Assembly: GCF_014205165.1 (NCBI RefSeq)
Contig: NZ_JACHMZ010000001.1
Coordinates: forward strand, 5,934,501 to 5,998,500
Source: Micromonospora carbonacea
Lineage (GTDB): Bacteria > Actinomycetota > Actinomycetes > Mycobacteriales > Micromonosporaceae
DNA length: 64,000 nt
Direction: 5' to 3'
The translations under genes were made by a program, and so were the position numbers. The notes under the pieces are model-generated. The model had not been told where the DNA came from. It searched no databases and worked only from the letters and a program-made list of their open reading frames with translations. This document shows positions 26,376 through 34,610 of this stretch, one piece after another (the stretch's first letter is position 1; the number at the start of each line of letters is the position of its first letter).

Positions 26376-26868
26376 CGGCGGCCTCCTCGAGGTCAGAGAC
26401 GGCGAGCAGCCCGGCGAGCGCGGTGCGCCCCCGGGAGAGTCGGGCCTTCACGGTGCCGACCGGGGCGGCGGTCTCCCGCGCCACCTCGGTGACGGGCATG
26501 CCGAGCAGGTAGTACAGGGCGAGGGCGGTGCGCTGCTCCTCCGGGAGCTGACGCAGCGCGGCCACCACCGCGACGGTGTCGGTGCTCGGCGCGGGCGTGC
26601 TGTCGTCGACGCCGTGCCGCAGGTACGCCCGCGCGCGGCTGCGCAGGCTGCGCCACCGGCTGACCGCTATGCGGGAGGCGACGACACGGACCCAGGCCTC
26701 GGGGTCGTCGTAGCCGGCCACCGTGGACCAGCGTTGCCACGCCCGGATGTACGCCTCCTGCACGGCGTCCTGCGCCTCGGCGAGGTTGCCGGTGAGCGCG
26801 TAGACGAAGCCGAGCAGCCGTTGCCGGCTGCCCCGGTAGAACTCGTCGAACCCGTCGACTTCCGGCAT
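26368..26868 (-). CDS. SigE-family ECF RNA polymerase sigma factor
   Basis: 166 residues. Region 2 is seen at FDEFYRGSRQRLLGFVYALT to EAQDAVQEAYIRAWQRWS, and region 4 at LPEEQRTALALYYLLGMPVT to APVGTVKARLSRGRTAL. The DxVQEAxIRAW and APxGTVKxRLSRGR motifs are those of the SigE family (SACE_1697-like) common in streptomycetes and micromonosporas. ATG at 26868 has GGGGAGAC upstream. Coupled to the membrane protein 25443-26375; an M50 protease gene lies just upstream on the same strand. Confidence 0.93.
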   Translation of the reverse strand: MPEVDGFDEFYRGSRQRLLGFVYALTGNLAEAQDAVQEAYIRAWQRWSTVAGYDDPEAWVRVVASRIAVSRWRSLRSRARAYLRHGVDDSTPAPSTDTVAVVAALRQLPEEQRTALALYYLLGMPVTEVARETAAPVGTVKARLSRGRTALAGLLAVSDLEEAADA

Positions 26869-27050
26869 TCGTTGTCTCCCCCGCGTCCTGTCGCAGGGGA
26901 CACGCGCGGGACGGGTCGGTCGGTTGCCCGGGTCGGCCCACCGGTTCCCGGCGGCCCAGCGCCCGGTCGGCCCGCCCGTTCCCGGCGGCCCGCCGCCCCG
27001 GTCGACCCGCCCGTTACCGGCGGTGCGCCTCCCCCGGTCGGGTCGGGCCG

Positions 27051-27794
27051 TCAGACGGTCAGGCCGGCGTCGGTGAGGATCGGGCCGGCCAGCAGCGCCG
27101 CGCCGACGGCCAGCGCCAGCAGGTTCACCAGCGCGAACAGCGCGACCCAGAACAGGGGCGGGAACGGGGTGAGCCGGGCCAGTTGGTCGGCGTCGGACTC
27201 CGGCATCCGGCCCCGGGAGCGCAGCCGCTGGAGCTCGACGACGGGTCGTACGCCGCCGAGGAGCAGGAACCACACCGACGTCCAGGCGAAGGCGGCCTGG
27301 ACGTCCGGCGAGGCGTACCAGGAGACGGCGAGCACCACCCCGCCGGTGGCCAGCAGCGACACCACGCCGAAGGCGTTGCGGACCATGACCAGCATGGCCA
27401 GCAGCAGCGCCACGGCGATCCAGAGCAGCAGGGTGATCCGGTTGCCGCCGAGCAGCCAGGCGCCGGCGAGGCCGACCAGCGACGGCGCGACGTAGCCGGC
27501 GAGCAGGGTGAGGATCATGCCGGGGCCGGTGGGGCGACCGGCGGAGAGGGTCAGCCCGGAGGTGTCCGAGTGCAGCCGGATGCCGTGCAGCCGGCGGCCG
27601 GTCAGCAGGGCGGCGAGGGCGTGTCCGCCCTCGTGGGCGATGGTGACGGCGTTGCGGGCGATCCGCCAGGGTAGCCGGGTGGCGACCACGGCCAGCGCCA
27701 CCGCGGCGGTGACGACGACGAGGAGCGGCGGCGGGTCGGGCTGCGCGGAGAACAGCTTGTCCCAGAGCGTGCCCAGCTCGTCGATCGCCACCAT
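27051..27794 (-). CDS. M50B-like membrane metallopeptidase
   Basis: 247 residues, about seven spans. The zinc motif HEGGH is visible (TIAHEGGHALAALLTGRRLH, about residue 54), and later GMILTLLAGYVAPSLVGLAG matches the AGY-x-PS/GP patch of the Peptidase_M50B family. Site-2-type proteases cut membrane-bound regulators. The family's classical NxPDG second motif is not seen, so the third zinc ligand is unclear. It lies about 180 bp upstream of a sigma/anti-sigma pair on the same strand, which invites a regulated-proteolysis hypothesis. Confidence 0.85.
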   Translation of the reverse strand: MVAIDELGTLWDKLFSAQPDPPPLLVVVTAAVALAVVATRLPWRIARNAVTIAHEGGHALAALLTGRRLHGIRLHSDTSGLTLSAGRPTGPGMILTLLAGYVAPSLVGLAGAWLLGGNRITLLLWIAVALLLAMLVMVRNAFGVVSLLATGGVVLAVSWYASPDVQAAFAWTSVWFLLLGGVRPVVELQRLRSRGRMPESDADQLARLTPFPPLFWVALFALVNLLALAVGAALLAGPILTDAGLTV

Positions 27795-27869
27795 GGGGCG
27801 CGAGCCTACCGGCCCCGGCCGGGTCCGGGTCGCACCGCGCGGCAGGGTGAAACTTTCCTTTGGACACCT

Positions 27870-27885
27870 TGTGATCTAGGGCAAC
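27870..27885. promoter_or_regulatory. Half-matching Crp-like motif before the lysozyme gene
   Basis: TGTGATCTAGGGCAAC shares TGTGATCT-GG with the site at 9461-9476, but its right half is poor (2 of 5 against TCACA). It lies 50-65 nt before the GH25 start, near the expected -35 region. Confidence 0.3.
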
Positions 27886-27934
27886 TAGCTCCAAAGATGG
27901 ATGTCAATCGAATGGCGTCCCTCTGGAGGAACCC

Positions 27935-28687
27935 ATGATCCGTACCGGATTCACGCTGCGCCGACTGATCGCGGCGGGGATCACCGCCGTAGCGGCAGCG
28001 GCCACCGCCCTCGTCGCCACGACGGGCCCGGCGGCCGCCGCCACCACCGCCGGCGTCGACGTCTCCCACTACCAGGGGTCGATCAACTGGACGAGCGTCC
28101 GCAACGCGGGCATCGAGTTCGCGTTCATCAAGGCCACCGAGGGCACGAGCTACAAGGACCCGAACTTCAACGCCAACTACGTCAACTCCTACAACGCCGG
28201 CGTGATCCGGGGGGCGTACCACTTCGCCCGGCCGAACATCTCCTCCGGCGCCACCCAGGCCAACTACCTGGCCAGCAACGGCGGCGCGTGGTCGGCGGAC
28301 AGCCGCACCCTGCCGGCCGCGCTGGACGTCGAGGCCAACCCGTACAGCGGCGGCACCTGCTACGGCCTCAGCACGTCGGGGATGCGAAGCTGGATCCAGG
28401 ACTTCCTGAACACCTACCGGTCGCGCACCGGCCGGTACGCGGTCATCTACACCACCACGAGCTGGTGGAACCAGTGCACCGGCAGCTGGACCGGCCCGTG
28501 GGCGAACCACCCGCTGTGGCTCGCCCGCTGGTCGAGCACCCCCGGCACCCTGCCGGCCGGCGCGCCGGTCTGGAGCTTCTGGCAGTACACCGCGTCCGGC
28601 AGCGTCTCCGGCATCAGCGGCAACGTCGACCGCAACTACTGGAACGGCGACCGCAGCCGGCTCATCGCCCTGGCCAACAACACCTGA
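27935..28687 (+). CDS. Secreted GH25 lysozyme
   Basis: 250 residues. Sec signal peptide (twin-Arg-free, LRRLIAAGITAVAAAATALV then ATTGPAAAA) followed by a single GH25 domain: GVDVSHYQGSINWTSVRNAG (catalytic-site Asp), FAFIKATEGTSYKDPNF, ALDVEANPYSG (the DxE catalytic pair, about residues 131-133) and WSFWQYT near the end. It cleaves the MurNAc-GlcNAc bond in peptidoglycan outside the cell. No binding domain is attached. ATG at 27935 has CTGGAGGAA upstream. A strong hairpin follows. Confidence 0.95.
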   Translation: MIRTGFTLRRLIAAGITAVAAAATALVATTGPAAAATTAGVDVSHYQGSINWTSVRNAGIEFAFIKATEGTSYKDPNFNANYVNSYNAGVIRGAYHFARPNISSGATQANYLASNGGAWSADSRTLPAALDVEANPYSGGTCYGLSTSGMRSWIQDFLNTYRSRTGRYAVIYTTTSWWNQCTGSWTGPWANHPLWLARWSSTPGTLPAGAPVWSFWQYTASGSVSGISGNVDRNYWNGDRSRLIALANNT

Positions 28688-28724
28688 TCCGCACGACTGG
28701 TCGCGGCACGCCCGTGGCGGTGGT

Positions 28725-28781
28725 CGGCGGCAGCGGGATCGACTGCGACCGTACGGTCGACGGTCGGTCCGGCTGCCGCCG
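28725..28781 (+). terminator. Stem-loop after the lysozyme gene
   Basis: CGGCGGCAGC (28725-28734) pairs with GCTGCCGCCG (28772-28781); the loop contains a second palindrome GACCGTACGGTC. Confidence 0.6.
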
Positions 28782-28831
28782 GCTCGTCACTTCCCGGCGT
28801 TCACGATCGGCGCTCGCCTCCCGGCCGGGGT

Positions 28832-29077
28832 CTACACCCGGCGCGCGTCTACCAGGCGCGGGTTGACGGTTCGCGCCGGCATCGCGTCCTCCCGGGCCAC
28901 CGTGGCCCGCCGCGTCAGGCGCCAGGCGGCCACCCCGGCGACGGCGGCCGCCACGACGCCCACCGTCACGAACAGCACCGGAAGGCCCGCGCTGACCAGC
29001 AGCAGCACCACGTCACCGAGCGCGACGAGCATCCACAGTGCCAGCCGGGGCCGCGCGTCCCTGCGTCGGTATCCCAT
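28832..29077 (-). CDS. Small two-span membrane protein
   Basis: 81 residues, not recognised. Basic N-terminus (MGYRRRDARPRL), two hydrophobic spans (ALWMLVALGDVVLLLVSAGL and VLFVTVGVVAAAVAGVAAW) and a basic C-terminus. ATG at 29077 has a perfect ribosome binding site AAGGAGGTG, which makes the short gene convincing. It follows the kinase gene 29209-31566 on the same strand after 131 bp and may be co-transcribed. Confidence 0.75.
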   Translation of the reverse strand: MGYRRRDARPRLALWMLVALGDVVLLLVSAGLPVLFVTVGVVAAAVAGVAAWRLTRRATVAREDAMPARTVNPRLVDARRV

Positions 29078-29208
29078 GTCGCACCTCCTTGCGTCGTCCG
29101 GGATCAGATACCCCGTTCGATGCAAGGTCATGCGAGCGACCTTCACGGCGGCGGGAATCACCCGCTCAGCGGGCCGGGTCGGCCAATGGACCCGCCACGG
29201 CCGGGCGC

Positions 29209-31566
29209 TCAGTCCTTCCGGTCCGGCTCGAAGCCCTTGGCGATCCGGTCGAAGTCGGCCAGCCGCGCCTGCCAGTCCTTGTTGGCCACCTCCCAGCGGA
29301 AGGCGTACCCCCGGTTCTTGGCCGTGACGAAGCCCCGGTTGCGGACGTGGATGCGGGTGTTGTCGCGGGTTTCCAGCCACTCCCAGTCCGCGCACGTCTT
29401 GTAGTAGTCGCAGCGCTTGATGCTGAGATACTGGTAGTCGTTGACGTAGTTCTTCCGGGCCGGCTCCTTCGCCTTCCAGTCGGCGTAGGCGTCGTCCAGC
29501 GGGGTGCTCGTCCACTGCACCAGCAGCTCGCCCACCCCGTCGCGCTCGTCGAACACGATGGTGTTCTGCCCGACGCTGCGCCGCACCCAGCCCTTCGGCA
29601 GGGGCAGCGAGAAGCCCGCCGGGTCCTTGTGCAGGACCCAACCCTCGGGCAGAGCATTCGGGTCGACCGACGGGCTCGCCGACGGCGTCGGGCTGGGCGG
29701 CGCGGCGCTGCTGCTGGCCGGCGAGGACGGGGCGGCGGCCGACGGCGTCGCCGTGGACAGGCCCGCCTGCGGGTCGCCGGGCCCCGGGTCGTCGTCGCCG
29801 CCCCGGCCGAGCAGCGGCACCGCCACCAGCAGGCCGAGCAGCAGCACCGCGACGAGCGCGCCGACCAGCAGGCTGCGGCGGCGGCGCTCGGGCTTCGTAC
29901 CCGAAACGACCGCGGCCCTGCCCGTCGACGAGGGTGCCGGGCCGGCGGCCGCCGGCAGCACCGACGTCGGCGTGCCCCGCCCGCGGGCCCGGTCGGCCCA
30001 CTCGCGCGACGGACCGGCCTTCTCGCGCGGCGACCCGGTGTCCTCCGGCGGCCGGTCGGCCGGGGCGTCGGAGGCGTCGGCCTGGTCGCCGGAGGACCCG
30101 GCCCGCTCCACGGACGATGCCGGCGACGCGGACGACGCAGGCGACATGGGGGGCGATGCGGGCGACACGGGCACGGCGGGGCCCGGGTCGACCCGGGTGT
30201 CGTCGACCTGCCCGGCCGGGGCGGCGTTGACCCCGTCGACCGCGCCGCCGGTGTCCGTGACCTCGCCGGAACCGGCCTCGTCGGCCTCCTCGGCCGGTGG
30301 CTCCTCGCCCCCGTCGACCGACGCCCCCGCGACCCGGTCGGTGCCGGTCGCAGCGACCGGACCGGGAAGCTTCGCCGTCGCATCGGCCGCCCGCGCGCCG
30401 GTGTCCGCGACCTTCGCCGTCGGCGCGGCGTCCGTGCCCGACGCCGGCGGGTCGACCTTCGCCGTCGGCGCGGCGTCCACTCCGGGCGAGGGGACCTTCG
30501 CGGTCGGCGCGGCGTCCGTGCTCGGCGGGGAGACCTTCGCGGTCGCGTCGTCGCCGGCCACGCCGGACACCGCCGCGCCGCCCGCGACCAGGCCACCTCC
30601 GGGGGTACGCGGCGCAGGCGGCACGACCGGCCGGCTCGTGCGCTGCTCGGCGGGGCGCGGTGCGGGCACCACCGGCGGTCGCGGCTCGCGCGGCCCGTTG
30701 GGCCCCGGCCGGCGTACGCCGTCGAGCAGCGAGATCGTCCTGGAGCGCCGCCCGGCGGCCTTCCGCAGCAGCCGCTCGGCCACCTCGGCGTCGATCCGTT
30801 CGGCCGGATCCTTGCGGAGCAGCCCGTTGAGCACCGGCTTCAGCGGGCCGGCGTTCCTCGGCGGCGGCATCGGCTCGGTCGCCAGCGCCGCCAGGGTGGC
30901 GATCGCCGACGGCCGGGCGTACGGCGACTTGCCCTCCACCGCCGCGTAGAGCGTCGCGCCCAGCGACCAGAGGTCGGCCTCCGGCCCCGCCGTGCCGTCA
31001 CGCGCCCGCTCCGGGGCAATGTACGCCGGGGAGCCCAGCACCATGCCGGTGCGCGTCACGTTCGGGTCGCCCGGGATCGTCGCCAGGCCGAAGTCGGTCA
31101 GCACCACCCGGCCGTCCGTGCCGAGCAGCACGTTGCCCGGCTTGACGTCCCGGTGCATCACGCCGGCCTTGTGCGCCGCGTTCAGCGCGCCCAGCACTCC
31201 CAGGCCGATCTCGACCGCCTTGGCCGGCGACACCGGCCCGTCCTCGGCGAGAGTGTCCTGAAGGGACTTCGACGCCACGTACTCCATGACGATCCACGGG
31301 TCGCCGTCGGTGCGCAGCACGTCGAAGATGCGCACCACGTTGACGTGGTTGAGCCGCGCGATCGCGCGGGCCTCCCGCAGCGAGCGCTCCCGCATCTCGC
31401 GGCGCTCCTCGGGGGTGAGGCTGGGCGGCGGGACCAGTTCCTTGATCGCCACGTCCCGGTGCAGCACCTCGTCGCGCGCCTTCCACACCCGACCCATGCC
31501 GCCCTGGCCGAGCGGCGAAAGGAGCCGGTACCGGTCGGCGACAAGTTGGGGAAGCGCGTTCGACAT
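29209..31566 (-). CDS. Membrane Ser/Thr protein kinase 1 (PsbP-like sensor, TAKV repeats)
   Basis: 785 residues. Kinase domain at about 10-275: glycine loop LGQGGMGRVWKARD, VAIKELV, HRDVKPGNVLL, LTDFGLA and YIAPERA, so it should be active. A roughly 280-residue Pro/Ala/Asp linker follows, containing DATAKV, three copies of DAAPTAKV and DATAKL (about residues 338-397). One span (LLVGALVAVLLLGLLVAVPL, about 565) leads to an outer domain (GFSLPLPKGWVRRSVGQNTI, two Cys) homologous to that of the kinase at 59952; PASTA repeats are absent. Signal unknown. Divergent from accE. Confidence 0.93.
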   Translation of the reverse strand: MSNALPQLVADRYRLLSPLGQGGMGRVWKARDEVLHRDVAIKELVPPPSLTPEERREMRERSLREARAIARLNHVNVVRIFDVLRTDGDPWIVMEYVASKSLQDTLAEDGPVSPAKAVEIGLGVLGALNAAHKAGVMHRDVKPGNVLLGTDGRVVLTDFGLATIPGDPNVTRTGMVLGSPAYIAPERARDGTAGPEADLWSLGATLYAAVEGKSPYARPSAIATLAALATEPMPPPRNAGPLKPVLNGLLRKDPAERIDAEVAERLLRKAAGRRSRTISLLDGVRRPGPNGPREPRPPVVPAPRPAEQRTSRPVVPPAPRTPGGGLVAGGAAVSGVAGDDATAKVSPPSTDAAPTAKVPSPGVDAAPTAKVDPPASGTDAAPTAKVADTGARAADATAKLPGPVAATGTDRVAGASVDGGEEPPAEEADEAGSGEVTDTGGAVDGVNAAPAGQVDDTRVDPGPAVPVSPASPPMSPASSASPASSVERAGSSGDQADASDAPADRPPEDTGSPREKAGPSREWADRARGRGTPTSVLPAAAGPAPSSTGRAAVVSGTKPERRRRSLLVGALVAVLLLGLLVAVPLLGRGGDDDPGPGDPQAGLSTATPSAAAPSSPASSSAAPPSPTPSASPSVDPNALPEGWVLHKDPAGFSLPLPKGWVRRSVGQNTIVFDERDGVGELLVQWTSTPLDDAYADWKAKEPARKNYVNDYQYLSIKRCDYYKTCADWEWLETRDNTRIHVRNRGFVTAKNRGYAFRWEVANKDWQARLADFDRIAKGFEPDRKD

Positions 31567-31646
31567 CGGTGGAGACGGTACCCGGCGGTTGCCCGCCGCA
31601 CACCGCCGGCACGCCACTGTGCGACGAAGGTCAAGTTCGCGACGCG

Positions 31647-31652
31647 TACGCT
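31647..31652 (+). promoter_or_regulatory. -10 box before accE
   Basis: TACGCT, 7 nt before ATG 31660. The intervening GGAGGGC could alternatively act as a ribosome binding site of a longer transcript. Confidence 0.45.
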
Positions 31653-31659
31653 GGAGGGC

Positions 31660-31872
31660 ATGTCTGCCGATGAGTCGCTGTTCCGGGTGACCCGGGGCGT
31701 GCCGACCGCCGAGGAACTGGCCGCGCTGGTCGGCGTCATCGTCGCCCGGACCCGCCCCACCGCCGCCCCCGAGCCGGCCGTGCCGTCGGCCTGGGCCCGC
31801 AGCGGCCGCCCCCGTGGCGCGGCGCTCGCCGCCGGGCCGGGCGCCTGGCGCGCCTCCGGTCTGCCCCGCTGA
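31660..31872 (+). CDS. accE: Acyl-CoA carboxylase epsilon subunit
   Basis: 70 residues. The short N-terminal helix motif LFRVTRGVPTAEELAALVGV is the hallmark of actinobacterial AccE/PccE, which bridges the biotin carboxylase and carboxyltransferase subunits. The middle is a disordered Arg/Ala/Pro stretch and the end has the conserved WARSGRPRG and WRASGLPR. In other actinobacteria it follows accD directly; here 6.3 kb of other genes intervene. Confidence 0.87.
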   Translation: MSADESLFRVTRGVPTAEELAALVGVIVARTRPTAAPEPAVPSAWARSGRPRGAALAAGPGAWRASGLPR

Positions 31873-31982
31873 TCCTCCGGCCGCCCTGCCGCGCGCCCCG
31901 CCGCCGTCGGGGACTCCCGGAGGTCGTCGACACCGGTTAGCCTCACTCAGGGAAACGGTGTCGTGACGGGTCGGGAGGGCCG

Positions 31983-32444
31983 ATGATCCCCGAGGAGGAC
32001 CGCCCAGCGCCCTGGTTGAGCGGCTACGGCAGCATCGAGGCCGACATCCGCCAGATGCGCGAGTTCGCCGACAAGCTCCAGGCGGAGGTCGAACGGAACT
32101 ACGCTCCGCACCTGTCGTACATCGCGGACGACATGAAGGCGCAGATCCCCAACCCCGCCGACGCCTTCGTCGAGCTGGTGCAGTTCCTCAAGGCGCACAA
32201 CGAGACCCAGCAGGCCACCGCCACGATGGTCTGGTCCGTCGGCGGGGCCACCGGCCACCTGGCCGCCGCAGCCGGCCGGATCGCCACGCAGTACGCCGAC
32301 TCCGACGCCTTCTCGGCCGCCCGCGTCTCCGACGTGGAACGGGCCCTCGCCAACCCCGGCGGGACCGGACAGGGCCGACCCAGGCCAGCGCTGCCCGATC
32401 CGACCGGCCCGGACAGCGGGCCGGGGCGGGCGGTGCTGCCATGA
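31983..32444 (+). CDS. Helical protein, candidate type VII secretion substrate
   Basis: 153 residues, family not recognised. Mostly alpha-helical (SIEADIRQMREFADKLQAEV, PADAFVELVQFLKAHNE), followed by QYADSDAF: YADSD fits the YxxxD/E type VII secretion signal at about residues 104-108. The C-terminal 35 residues are Pro/Gly-rich. No WxG turn is obvious (WSVG is nearest). ATG at 31983 has GGGAGGG just upstream. The stop overlaps the next start (ATGA). Size, position and neighbours suit an Esx/Esp-like partner of the following protein; this is inference. Confidence 0.68.
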   Translation: MIPEEDRPAPWLSGYGSIEADIRQMREFADKLQAEVERNYAPHLSYIADDMKAQIPNPADAFVELVQFLKAHNETQQATATMVWSVGGATGHLAAAAGRIATQYADSDAFSAARVSDVERALANPGGTGQGRPRPALPDPTGPDSGPGRAVLP

Positions 32445-33799
32445 TCGAGCGGGGCAGCGGCCGGACGTCCGGCCTCACCGACTGGCGACTGATGGACCTA
32501 CTGAGCATGTGGGCCTGCATCCAGGACCACGACACCGCCGGGCACTGGAAACAGGTCGCCGGCTGGCGCAAGGTCTGCGACCTCGCGCAGGCACACCTGG
32601 GTCGGCTCAAGGAATACCGGCGCGGCCTCGCCGAGGCGTGGCCCCCGGCGACCAACGCCGCCGCCCGGGCGTACCTCGGCGAGTTGGACGACCTCATCGA
32701 CAAGGTGCAGCGCACCCACGACGCGGCAGCCGCGAACTACGACGCCCTCGCCGCCGCCACCCGGGCGATCAGCAGCGCGCGCACCGAGCTGAAACCGCTG
32801 CACGACGAGTACGTGGAGAAACTCCAGCAGAAGCGGACGTACGAGGCGACCGCCGCCGACCCGAAGGCGGCGATGGGCGCCCGCGTGCCGGACAAGCCGG
32901 TGACCGACGCCGACCTGGAGCGCCTCAACGTCCAGGCCCGGAACCTGATGTACGGGTTAAGCGGCGAACTACAACAGGCCCAAGTAATGCTCCGCCAACC
33001 TCCGCCCTCACCCAAGACACCTCGACAGCCAGATAATCCTGACATTTATGTCGACAGCGCGCCCATTATTCCACCAGTAGTGCCAGTCCCCCTAACAGCC
33101 TCAAGGCCAGAAATAACCCACAAATCCATCAATAGAGCAGCCCTCTCATTTCCGACACCTCCAGGCATAGGCCCTGTGCTTGGTGGAACGACTTCCCCCT
33201 CGACCTTGAACAATCAAACCTTGCCTCAAGGAACATCGAATAAGCCAGCCAGTTCACCACATTCTGTTGGAGTACCGCCCACCCTCCCATCCGCCCCAGC
33301 CCCCCTTAGGTTCGACCCAACTAGAAGTGGACCCGGACAGTTCAGCGTTCCAGCTCGCCCGACCACCGGAGGAGCCGGCAGCAATCCGCCCACGAGCCCG
33401 AATCGCCCCCTACCCCCTAGCGGACTCATAGGGGGCATGCCGGGGGCGCATACCGGACAGTCCGGAGGAAGCTCCGCTTCTCGCAGAGTCAACCCTATCG
33501 GCGGTGTGATCGGAGGCGGCGGCGCTGGCACCACTCCGACAGGAGCAGCGGGCTCTAGGCCCGGAGGCGGTCGCGGCACTCAGATTGCAGGCATGCGTAG
33601 CCTGACCAACCCCGACAGCGGCACTCAACCCTTCGGAACTACACCTCGGCAGGAGGGCACCCGAAGAAGCCCCGAGGGAGATCGAGCCTGGGACCCCGAT
33701 CACCCCTGGGAGACCAAGAATGGCGTTCGACCCGTCGTTAGACCGACAGATGATGATGGGCCAATAGATCCCGGTCCAGCTATCGGCCTTGATCGGTGA
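32441..33799 (+). CDS. PPE-like protein with Pro/Gly-rich variable tail
   Basis: 452 residues. The first 180 are a helical hairpin domain (WKQVAGWRKVCDLAQAHLGR, LAEAWPPATNAAARAYLGEL), which resembles the WxG/PPE-type N-terminal domain of type VII substrates. The rest is Pro/Ser/Gly/Thr-rich without a fold. Codon use switches sharply at about 32950: the head is about 75% GC, the tail about 53% in the part I counted (33061-33180). A TTA leucine codon (32957-32959) marks the junction. The gene overlaps both neighbours by four bases. No core secretion genes are in the window. Confidence 0.7.
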   Translation: MIERGSGRTSGLTDWRLMDLLSMWACIQDHDTAGHWKQVAGWRKVCDLAQAHLGRLKEYRRGLAEAWPPATNAAARAYLGELDDLIDKVQRTHDAAAANYDALAAATRAISSARTELKPLHDEYVEKLQQKRTYEATAADPKAAMGARVPDKPVTDADLERLNVQARNLMYGLSGELQQAQVMLRQPPPSPKTPRQPDNPDIYVDSAPIIPPVVPVPLTASRPEITHKSINRAALSFPTPPGIGPVLGGTTSPSTLNNQTLPQGTSNKPASSPHSVGVPPTLPSAPAPLRFDPTRSGPGQFSVPARPTTGGAGSNPPTSPNRPLPPSGLIGGMPGAHTGQSGGSSASRRVNPIGGVIGGGGAGTTPTGAAGSRPGGGRGTQIAGMRSLTNPDSGTQPFGTTPRQEGTRRSPEGDRAWDPDHPWETKNGVRPVVRPTDDDGPIDPGPAIGLDR

Positions 33800-34610
33800 A
33801 TCGCCACATGGCAGCCGGCTTAACACTGGCATTGGCAATGATTGGTGGCACAGCACCAGCCCTCACTGACAAGGCAGAGGCAGACGCCATCCCGGATGGA
33901 GTAAATCGGATCAGGAGTGATCAGTGGCACCTGCGCTTCCTGAAAGCCACCGAAGCCCATAAAATCACTCAGGGATCTGGAGTCATTGTCGCCGTTCCCG
34001 ACACCGGAGTAGATCCCCATCCCGACCTTGAGCGAAACCTGTTACCCGGGACAGATATATCAAAAGACGGAGATGGCCGCGTAGACAACGACAGTCACGG
34101 TACGGCTATGGCTGGACTCATCGCAGCACACGGGCAGATAACAGGAGTTGGCGCCCTCGGCATCGCCCCGGAAGCCAAGATTCTCCCTATACGATCGAAG
34201 CAGATTGGCGGCAAGGGCGACACCGAGGACCTAGCCATCAGCATCGAATGGGCCAGCCGCCACGGCGCTGACGTAATCAGCATCTCCGCAGTTGCCGGCG
34301 CCAGCCAGCGACTTCAGCGGGCCATCCGAGCCGCGCTTCAAGCAGATATCGTTATTGTCGCCGCCGCCGGCAACAAGCCATTCGATATCGGCGTCGGCTA
34401 TCCCGCTTCAGAGGAGGGCGTTCTAGCAGTAGGCGGCATTGACATGGCAGGGAATATTGCAGCGGTGTCGGTTGCAGGATCCGCCATCGACATTACCGCC
34501 CCAGCAGTAGACATTTACAGCACCAGCTATGAGGGGAAGTACTCCAAAGGGACGGGCACCTCCAGTGCCACTGCGATAGTCGCGGGGGCCGCTGCTCTTG
34601 TCCGGTCCAA
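32950..34610. other. Low-GC mosaic block across the PPE-like/mycosin boundary
   Basis: Over this stretch third-position A/T rises and GC falls to roughly 53-62% in rows I counted, against 70-75% on both sides. The block begins inside the PPE-like gene and ends inside the mycosin gene, while the outer parts of both genes look native. Edges are by eye, within about 50 bp. Confidence 0.7.

Noticed and set aside
29038..31659. Very long plus-strand open frame ending in accE
   Set aside because: It is antisense to kinase 1; only the last 70 codons encode accE.
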